Origin: Rhynchopus euleeides
Taxonomy: Eukaryota; Euglenozoa; Diplonemea; Diplonemida; Diplonemidae
Direction of reading: 5' to 3'
DNA: 64,000 bases
Assembly: GCA_963210315.1 (NCBI GenBank)
Contig: OY723293.1
Location: 2,046,001-2,110,000 of the forward strand
In this document: positions 54,501-64,000 of the stretch, one piece after another
Layout: each line of letters starts with the position of its first letter
Position numbering within the stretch: position 1 is the stretch's first letter
Position numbers and translations under genes: made by a program
The notes under the pieces: generated by a model
Told to the model about the DNA's origin: nothing
Databases searched by the model: none
The model's input: only the letters and a program-made list of their open reading frames with translations

Positions 54501-57500
54501 TGTTTTCGGGTAGGCACACCCCCCGGAAATTCCACGATCGAAGGAATTTTTTAGTTCTGAGCCGTTTCGAAAATATTGCCGACGTCACCAAAAACCGGAT
54601 TTTAGGTGGGATTTTTGGCTGGTTAGGGGAAATTCAGTGTTTTTATCAAAGTCGAACAAAACTCTGAGCAGAAAAGTGGCGGCCCCGCTTACTTTTGGGT
54701 CCGTTGCGCTCCGTTCTTTTCACCATAAAAAAGAATCTCAAAAAATTCCAAGCGCAAAATTGTGCATCTGCCCTGTAGTGGTAAAAGCCTGGGTTTCCAC
54801 TATACATTATAGTAACCACAGGGACCCCTGGCTGGGGGACAGATTTTTTATCTTCCACTAATTTCTGTGAAAACTGACCGATATTCCCGGGTCGCTACCC
54901 ATACCTAGCGGGACGTGGTGGTGCGTTGTCATCAGTTTTCAGCCCGTTTTCGCCGCGGAAACGGTATAAAACTACTATGGGCGATTTCCCTAAGGAATTT
55001 TCAGCCAAAAAGTTGCACTTCCCTATGGCACCCAACATGGACGGATTTTCGAGTGGCTGAAATCCGAAATTGTTTTCGGGTAGGCACACCCCCCGGAAAT
55101 TCCACGATCGAAGGAATTTTTTAGTTCTGAGCCGTTTCGAAAATATTGCCGACGTCACCAAAAACCGGATTTTAGGTGGGATTTTTGGCTGGTTAGGGGA
55201 AATTCAGTGTTTTTATCAAAGTCGAACAAAATTCTGAGCAGAAAAGTGGCGGCCCCGCTTACTTTTGGGTCCGTTGCGCTCCGTTCTTTTCACCATAAAA
55301 AAAAATCTCAAAAAATTCCAAGCGCAAAATTGTGCATCTGCCCTGTAGTGGTAAAAGCCTGGGTTTCCACTATACATTATAGTAACCACAGGGACCCCTG
55401 GCTGGGGGACAGATTTTTTATCTTCCACTAATTTCTGTGAAAACTGACCGATATTCCCGGGTCGCTACCCATACCTAGCGGGACGTGGTGGTGCGTTGTC
55501 ATCAGTTTTCAGCCCGTTTTCGCCGCGGAAACGGTATAAAACTACTATGGGCGATTTCCCTAAGGAATTTTCAGCCAAAAAGTTGCACTTCCCTATGTCG
55601 GGTAGGCACACCCCCCGGAAATTCCACGATCGAAGGAATTTTTTAGTTCTGAGCCGTTTCGAAAATATTGCCGACGTCACCAAAAACCGGATTTTAGGTG
55701 GGATTTTTGGCTGGTTAGGGGAAATTCAGTGTTTTTATCAAAGTCGAACAAAACTCTGAGCAGAAAAGTGGCGGCCCCGCTTACTTTTGGGTCCGTTGCG
55801 CTCCAAAACTCTGAGCAGAAAAGTGGCGGCCCCGCTTACTTTTGGGTCCGTTGCGCTCCGTTCTTTTCACCATAAAAAAGAATCTCAAAAAATTCCAAGC
55901 GCAAAATTGTGCATCTGCCCTGTAGTGGTAAAAGCCTGGGTTTCCACTATACATTATAGTAACCACAGGGACCCCTGGCTGGGGGACAGATTTTTTATCT
56001 TCCACTAATTTCTGTGAAAACTGACCGATATTCCCGGGTCGCTACCCATACCTAGCGGGACGTGGTGGTGCGTTGTCATCAGTTTTCAGCCCGTTTTCGC
56101 CGCGGAAACGGTATAAAACTACTATGGGCGATTTCCCTAAGGAATTTTCAGCCAAAAAGTTGCACTTCCCTATGGCACCCAACATGGACGGATTTTCGAG
56201 TGGCTGAAATCCGAAATTGTTTTCGGGTAGGCACACCCCCCGGAAATTCCACGATCGAAGGAATTTTTTAGTTCTGAGCCGTTTCGAAAATATTGCCGAC
56301 GTCACCAAAAACCGGATTTTAGGTGGGATTTTTGGCTGGTTAGGGGAAATTCAGTGTTTTTATCAAAGTCGAACAAAACTCTGAGCAGAAAAGTGGCGGC
56401 CCCGCTTACTTTTGGGTCCGTTGCGCTCCGTTCTTTTCACCATAAAAAAGAATCTCAAAAAATTCCAAGCGCAAAATTGTGCATCTGCCCTGTAGTGGTA
56501 AAAGCCTGGGTTTCCACTATACATTATAGTAACCACAGGGACCCCTGGCTGGGGGACAGATTTTTTATCTTCCACTAATTTCTGTGAAAACTGACCGATA
56601 TTCCCGGGTCGCTACCCATACCTAGCGGGACGTGGTGGTGCGTTGTCATCAGTTTTCAGCCCGTTTTCGCCGCGGAAACGGTATAAAACTACTATGGGCG
56701 ATTTCCCTAAGGAATTTTCAGCCAAAAAGTTGCACTTCCCTATGGCACCCAACATGGACGGATTTTCGAGTGGCTGAAATCCGAAATTGTTTTCGGGTAG
56801 GCACACCCCCCGGAAATTCCACGATCGAAGGAATTTTTTAGTTCTGAGCCGTTTCGAAAATATTGCCGACGTCACCAAAAACCGGATTTTAGGTGGGATT
56901 TTTGGCTGGTTAGGGGAAATTCAGTGTTTTTATCAAAGTCGAACAAAACTCTGAGCAGAAAAGTGGCGGCCCCGCTTACTTTTGGGTCCGTTGCGCTCCG
57001 TTCTTTTCACCATAAAAAAGAATCTCAAAAAATTCCAAGCGCAAAATTGTGCATCTGCCCTGTAGTGGTAAAAGCCTGGGTTTCCACTATACATTATAGT
57101 AACCACAGGGACCCCTGGCTGGGGGACAGATTTTTTATCTTCCACTAATTTCTGTGAAAACTGACCGATATTCCCGGGTCGCTACCCATACCTAGCGGGA
57201 CGTGGTGGTGCGTTGTCATCAGTTTTCAGCCCGTTTTCGCCGCGGAAACGGTATAAAACTACTATGGACGATTTCCCTAAGGAATTTTCAGCCAAAAAGT
57301 TGCACTTCCCTATGGCACCCAACATGGACGGATTTTCGAGTGGCTGAAATCCGAAATTGTTTTCGGGTAGGCACACCCCCCGGAAATTCCACGATCGAAG
57401 GAATTTTTTAGTTCTGAGCCGTTTCGAAAATATTGCCGACGTCACCAAAAACCGGATTTTAGGTGGGATTTTTGGCTGGTTAGGGGAAATTCAGTGTTTT

Positions 57501-60500
57501 TATCAAAGTCGAACAAAATTCTGAGCAGAAAAGTGGCGGCCCCGCTTACTTTTGGGTCCGTTGCGCTCCGTTCTTTTCACCATAAAAAAAAATCTCAAAA
57601 AATTCCAAGCGCAAAATTGTGCATCTGCCCTGTAGTGGTAAAAGCCTGGGTTTCCACTATACATTATAGTAACCACAGGGACCCCTGGCTGGGGGACAGA
57701 TTTTTTATCTTCCACTAATTTCTGTGAAAACTGACCGATATTCCCGGGTCGCTACCCATACCTAGCGGGACGTGGTGGTGCGTTGTCATCAGTTTTCAGC
57801 CCGTTTTCGCCGCGGAAACGGTATAAAACTACTATGGGCGATTTCCCTAAGGAATTTTCAGCCAAAAAGTTGCACTTCCCTATGGCACCCAACATGGACG
57901 GATTTTCGAGTGGCTGAAATCCGAAATTGTTTTCGGGTAGGCACACCCCCCGGAAATTCCACGATCGAAGGAATTTTTTAGTTCTGAGCCGTTTCGAAAA
58001 TATTGCCGACGTCACCAAAAACCGGATTTTAGGTGGGATTTTTGGCTGGTTAGGGGAAATTCAGTGTTTTTATCAAAGTCGAACAAAACTCTGAGCAGAA
58101 AAGTGGCGGCCCCGCTTACTTTTGGGTCCGTTGCGCTCCGTTCTTTTCACCATAAAAAAGAATCTCAAAAAATTCCAAGCGCAAAATTGTGCATCTGCCC
58201 TGTAGTGGTAAAAGCCTGGGTTTCCACTATACATTATAGTAACCACAGGGACCCCTGGCTGGGGGACAGATTTTTTATCTTCCACTAATTTCTGTGAAAA
58301 CTGACCGATATTCCCGGGTCGCTACCCATACCTAGCGGGACGTGGTGGTGCGTTGTCATCAGTTTTCAGCCCGTTTTCGCCGCGGAAACGGTATAAAACT
58401 ACTATGGGCGATTTCCCTAAGGAATTTTCAGCCAAAAAGTTGCACTTCCCTATGGCACCCAACATGGACGGATTTTCGAGTGGCTGAAATCCGAAATTGT
58501 TTTCGGGTAGGCACACCCCCCGGAAATTCCACGATCGAAGGAATTTTTTAGTTCTGAGCCGTTTCGAAAATATTGCCGACGTCACCAAAAACCGGATTTT
58601 AGGTGGGATTTTTGGCTGGTTAGGGGAAATTCAGTGTTTTTATCAAAGTCGAACAAAACTCTGAGCAGAAAAGTGGCGGCCCCGCTTACTTTTGGGTCCG
58701 TTGCGCTCCGTTCTTTTCACCATAAAAAAGAATCTCAAAAAATTCCAAGCGCAAAATTGTGCATCTGCCCTGTAGTGGTAAAAGCCTGGGTTTCCACTAT
58801 ACATTATAGTAACCACAGGGACCCCTGGCTGGGGGACAGATTTTTTATCTTCCACTAATTTCTGTGAAAACTGACCGATATTCCCGGGTCGCTACCCATA
58901 CCTAGCGGGACGTGGTGGTGCGTTGTCATCAGTTTTCAGCCCGTTTTCGCCGCGGAAACGGTATAAAACTACTATGGGCGATTTCCCTAAGGAATTTTCA
59001 GCCAAAAAGTTGCACTTCCCTATGGCACCCAACATGGACGGATTTTCGAGTGGCTGAAATCCGAAATTGTTTTCGGGTAGGCACACCCCCCGGAAATTCC
59101 ACGATCGAAGGAATTTTTTAGTTCTGAGCCGTTTCGAAAATATTGCCGACGTCACCAAAAACCGGATTTTAGGTGGGATTTTTGGCTGGTTAGGGGAAAT
59201 TCAGTGTTTTTATCAAAGTCGAACAAAATTCTGAGCAGAAAAGTGGCGGCCCCGCTTACTTTTGGGTCCGTTGCGCTCCGTTCTTTTCACCATAAAAAAA
59301 AATCTCAAAAAATTCCAAGCGCAAAATTGTGCATCTGCCCTGTAGTGGTAAAAGCCTGGGTTTCCACTATACATTATAGTAACCACAGGGACCCCTGGCT
59401 GGGGGACAGATTTTTTATCTTCCACTAATTTCTGTGAAAACTGACCGATATTCCCGGGTCGCTACCCATACCTAGCGGGACGTGGTGGTGCGTTGTCATC
59501 AGTTTTCAGCCCGTTTTCGCCGCGGAAACGGTATAAAACTACTATGGGCGATTTCCCTAAGGAATTTTCAGCCAAAAAGTTGCACTTCCCTATGGCACCC
59601 AACATGGACGGATTTTCGAGTGGCTGAAATCCGAAATTGTTTTCGGGTAGGCACACCCCCCGGAAATTCCACGATCGAAGGAATTTTTTAGTTCTGAGCC
59701 GTTTCGAAAATATTGCCGACGTCACCAAAAACCGGATTTTAGGTGGGATTTTTGGCTGGTTAGGGGAAATTCAGTGTTTTTATCAAAGTCGAACAAAACT
59801 CTGAGCAGAAAAGTGGCGGCCCCGCTTACTTTTGGGTCCGTTGCGCTCCGTTCTTTTCACCATAAAAAAGAATCTCAAAAAATTCCAAGCGCAAAATTGT
59901 GCATCTGCCCTGTAGTGGTAAAAGCCTGGGTTTCCACTATACATTATAGTAACCACAGGGACCCCTGGCTGGGGGACAGATTTTTTATCTTCCACTAATT
60001 TCTGTGAAAACTGACCGATATTCCCGGGTCGCTACCCATACCTAGCGGGACGTGGTGGTGCGTTGTCATCAGTTTTCAGCCCGTTTTCGCCGCGGAAACG
60101 GTATAAAACTACTATGGGCGATTTCCCTAAGGAATTTTCAGCCAAAAAGTTGCACTTCCCTATGGCACCCAACATGGACGGATTTTCGAGTGGCTGAAAT
60201 CCGAAATTGTTTTCGGGTAGGCACACCCCCCGGAAATTCCACGATCGAAGGAATTTTTTAGTTCTGAGCCGTTTCGAAAATATTGCCGACGTCACCAAAA
60301 ACCGGATTTTAGGTGGGATTTTTGGCTGGTTAGGGGAAATTCAGTGTTTTTATCAAAGTCGAACAAAACTCTGAGCAGAAAAGTGGCGGCCCCGCTTACT
60401 TTTGGGTCCGTTGCGCTCCGTTCTTTTCACCATAAAAAAGAATCTCAAAAAATTCCAAGCGCAAAATTGTGCATCTGCCCTGTAGTGGTAAAAGCCTGGG

Positions 60501-61664
60501 TTTCCACTATACATTATAGTAACCACAGGGACCCCTGGCTGGGGGACAGATTTTTTATCTTCCACTAATTTCTGTGAAAACTGACCGATATTCCCGGGTC
60601 GCTACCCATACCTAGCGGGACGTGGTGGTGCGTTGTCATCAGTTTTCAGCCCGTTTTCGCCGCGGAAACGGTATAAAACTACTATGGGCGATTTCCCTAA
60701 GGAATTTTCAGCCAAAAAGTTGCACTTCCCTATGGCACCCAACATGGACGGATTTTCGAGTGGCTGAAATCCGAAATTGTTTTCGGGTAGGCACACCCCC
60801 CGGAAATTCCACGATCGAAGGAATTTTTTAGTTCTGAGCCGTTTCGAAAATATTGCCGACGTCACCAAAAACCGGATTTTAGGTGGGATTTTTGGCTGGT
60901 TAGGGGAAATTCAGTGTTTTTATCAAAGTCGAACAAAACTCTGAGCAGAAAAGTGGCGGCCCCGCTTACTTTTGGGTCCGTTGCGCTCCGTTCTTTTCAC
61001 CATAAAAAAGAATCTCAAAAAATTCCAAGCGCAAAATTGTGCATCTGCCCTGTAGTGGTAAAAGCCTGGGTTTCCACTATACATTATAGTAACCACAGGG
61101 ACCCCTGGCTGGGGGACAGATTTTTTATCTTCCACTAATTTCTGTGAAAACTGACCGATATTCCCGGGTCGCTACCCATACCTAGCGGGACGTGGTGGTG
61201 CGTTGTCATCAGTTTTCAGCCCGTTTTCGCCGCGGAAACGGTATAAAACTACTATGGGCGATTTCCCTAAGGAATTTTCAGCCAAAAAGTTGCACTTCCC
61301 TATGGCACCCAACATGGACGGATTTTCGAGTGGCTGAAATCCGAAATTGTTTTCGGGTAGGCACACCCCCCGGAGATTCCACGATCGAAGGAATTTTTTA
61401 GTTCTGAGCCGTTTCGAAAATATTGCCGACGTCACCAAAAACCGGATTTTAGGTGGGATTTTTGGCTGGTTAGGGGAAATTCAGTGTTTTTATCAAAGTC
61501 GAACAAAACTCTGAGCAGAAAAGTGGCGGCCCCGCTTACTTTTGGGTCCGTTGCGCTCCGTTCTTTTCACCATAAAAAAGAATCTCAAAAAATTCCAAGC
61601 GCAAAATTGTGCATCTGCCCTGTAGTGGTAAAAGCCTGGGTTTCCACTATACATTATAGTAACC
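51525..61664. repeat. 570-bp satellite, 17 full units and one partial
   Basis: The units start with CGTTTTCGCCGCGGAAACGG at 51525, 52095, 52665, and so on every 570 bp. One unit (55515-56091, 577 bp) combines a 48-bp deletion with a 55-bp internal duplication. Most units are identical by eye. A variant (AAAATTCTG and AAAAAAAAATC) marks the units at 54945, 57232 and 58942, the last two being 1710 bp (three units) apart, hinting at higher-order amplification. The last unit (61222) is cut at 61664. The short frames of 69-88 codons repeated in each unit are not supported as genes. Confidence 0.97.
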
Positions 61665-64000
61665 CGCAAACCCGCAAACCCGCAAACCCGCAAACCCGCA
61701 AACCCGCAAACCCGCAAACCCGCAAACCCGCAAACCCGCAAACCCGCAAACCCGCAAACCCGCAAACCCGCAAACCCGCAAACCCGCAAACCCGCAAACC
61801 CGCAAACCCGCAAACCCGCAAACCCGCAAACCCGCAAACCCGCAAACCCGCAAACCCGCAAACCCGCAAACCCGCAAACCCGCAAACCCGCAAACCCGCA
61901 AACCCGCAAACCCGCAAACCCGCAAACCCGCAAACCCGCAAACCCGCAAACCCGCAAACCCGCAAACCCGCAAACCCGCAAACCCGCAAACCCGCAAACC
62001 CGCAAACCCGCAAACCCGCAAACCCGCAAACTCGCAAACCCGCAAACCCGCAAACCCGCAAACCCGCAAACCCGCAAACCCGCAAACCCGCAAACCCGCA
62101 AACCCGCAAACCCGCAAACCCGCAAACCCGCAAACCCGCAAACCCGCAAACCCGCAAACCCGCAAACCCGCAAACCCGCAAACCCGCAAACCCGCAAACC
62201 CGCAAACCCGCAAACCCGCAAACCCGCAAACCCGCAAACCCGCAAACCCGCAAACTCGCAAACCCGCAAACCCGCAAACCCGCAAACCCGCAAACCCGCA
62301 AACCCGCAAACCCGCAAACCCGCAAACCCGCAAACCCGCAAACCCGCAAACCCGCAAACCCGCAAACCCGCAAACCCGCAAACCCGCAAACCCGCAAACC
62401 CGCAAACCCGCAAACCCGCAAACCCGCAAACCCGCAAACCCGCAAACCCGCAAACCCGCAAACCCGCAAACCCGCAAACCCGCAAACCCGCAAACCCGCA
62501 AACCCGCAAACCCGCAAACCCGCAAACCCGCAAACCCGCAAACCCGCAAACCCGCAAACCCGCAAACCCGCAAACCCGCAAACCCGCAAACCCGCAAACC
62601 CGCAAACCCGCAAACCCGCAAACCCGCAAACCCGCAAACCCGCAAACCCGCAAACCCGCAAACCCGCAAACCCGCAAACCCGCAAACCCGCAAACCCGCA
62701 AACCCGCAAACCCGCAAACCCGCAAACCCGCAAACCCGCAAACCCGCAAACCCGCAAACCCGCAAACCCGCAAACCCGCAAACCCGCAAACCCGCAAACC
62801 CGCAAACCCGCAAACCCGCAAACCCGCAAACCCGCAAACCCGCAAACCCGCAAACCCGCAAACCCGCAAACCCGCAAACCCGCAAACCCGCAAACCCGCA
62901 AACCCGCAAACCCGCAAACCCGCAAACCCGCAAACCCGCAAACCCGCAAACCCGCAAACCCGCAAACCCGCAAACCCGCAAACCCGCAAACCCGCAAACC
63001 CGCAAACCCGCAAACCCGCAAACCCGCAAACCCGCAAACCCGCAAACCCGCAAACCCGCAAACCCGCAAACCCGCAAACCCGCAAACCCGCAAACCCGCA
63101 AACCCGCAAACCCGCAAACCCGCAAACCCGCAAACCCGCAAACCCGCAAACCCGCAAACCCGCAAACCCGCAAACCCGCAAACCCGCAAACCCGCAAACC
63201 CGCAAACCCGCAAACCCGCAAACCGCAAACCCGCAAACCCGCAAACCCGCAAACCCGCAAACCCGCAAACCCGCAAACCCGCAAACCCGCAAACCCGCAA
63301 ACCCGCAAACCCGCAAACCCGCAAACCCGCAAACCCGCAAACCCGCAAACCCGCAAACCCGCAAACCCGCAAACCCGCAAACCCGCAAACCCGCAAACCC
63401 GCAAACCCGCAAACCCGCAAACCCGCAAACCCGCAAACCCGCAAACCCGCAAACCCGCAAACCCGCAAACCCGCAAACCCGCAAACCCGCAAACCCGCAA
63501 ACCCGCAAACCCGCAAACCCGCAAACCCGCAAACCCGCAAACCCGCAAACCCGCAAACCCGCAAACCCGCAAACCCGCAAACCCGCAAACCCGCAAACCC
63601 GCAAACCCGCAAACCCGCAAACCCGCAAACCCGCAAACCCGCAAACCCGCAAACCCGCAAACCCGCAAACCCGCAAACCCGCCTGAACCCGCAAACCCGC
63701 AAACCCGCAAACCCGCAAACCCGCAAACCCGCAAACCCGCAAACCCGCAAACCCGCAAACCCGCAAACCCGCAAACCCGCAAACCCGCAAACCCGCAAAC
63801 CCGCAAACCCGCAAACCCGCAAACCCGCAAACCCGCAAACCCGCAAACCCGCAAACCCGCAAACCCGCAAACCCGCAAACCCGCAAACCCGCAAACCCGC
63901 AAACCCGCAAACCCGCAAACCCGCAAACCCGCAAACCCGCAAACCCGCAAACCCGCAAACCCGCAAACCCGCAAACCCGCAAACCCGCAAACCCGCAAAC
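61665..64000. repeat. (CCCGCAAA)n array 2, running off the window
   Basis: About 290 copies of the same 8-bp unit in the same orientation as array 1. Variants: CTCGCAAA near 62031 and 62254, a one-base deletion near 63222, and GCCTGAACCC near 63682. It starts inside the truncated satellite unit, with AACC shared between both sequences at the junction. Confidence 0.97.

Noticed and set aside
51493..61438. Repeated 69-88 codon frames in each satellite unit
   Set aside because: They overlap one another on opposite strands, have no coding-like composition and simply recur with the 570-bp period.
61665..64000. True telomere at the right edge of the window
   Set aside because: The + strand is C-rich here; a right-hand chromosome end should show the G-rich unit on this strand. 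The same array also occurs internally at 41.1 kb.

Overview
The window looks like nuclear DNA of a GC-rich unicellular eukaryote. Genes are broken by GT-AG introns (54-194 nt where resolvable), encode PPR, LRR, PDZ and OTU domain proteins, and lie among DNA transposons, a Helitron, a non-LTR retrotransposon, a 570-bp satellite and long 8-bp-repeat arrays. I cannot name the species; domain content resembles algae or alveolates (inference). No prokaryotic features, CRISPR arrays, rRNA or tRNA genes were seen.

Layout. 1-5.4 kb: two host genes, a multi-exon acidic protein (517-1711) and a single-pass membrane protein (3778-5328), separated by non-coding DNA with a (GT)n tract. 5.4-16.6 kb: mostly gene-free repeat territory, with a ~1-kb inverted-repeat element, a foldback MITE, a 1.15-kb long inverted repeat, and two tandem 129-nt T-shaped hairpins. 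16.6-20.4 kb: a DNA transposon with CACGGTG termini and palindromic subterminal repeats, carrying two genes, the second broken by another copy of the MITE. 22.5-32 kb: a host gene cluster, all on the + strand (LRR, PPR, two proteins sharing an NG-x2-G SH3-like module, then a P-loop ATPase resembling Crinkler/RHS proteins). 32-40.4 kb: a non-LTR retrotransposon with R2-like zinc finger, reverse transcriptase and restriction-like endonuclease, plus one OTU-like protease domain upstream and two OTU/zinc-finger modules downstream. 41.1-42.7 kb: an array of CCCGCAAA. 42.9-51 kb: a Helitron replicase-helicase with a C-terminal OTU domain, preceded by a zinc-finger gene. 51.5-61.7 kb: 18 copies of a 570-bp satellite, breaking directly into a second CCCGCAAA array that runs off the window.

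Every convincing gene is on the + strand, and nearly every start codon lies 2-41 nt after a pyrimidine-rich tract ending in CAG. This suggests unidirectional gene clusters matured by spliced-leader trans-splicing, or systematic leader introns. The accessory DNA is dominated by transposable elements that have inserted next to or into one another; two unrelated element classes both carry OTU protease domains.
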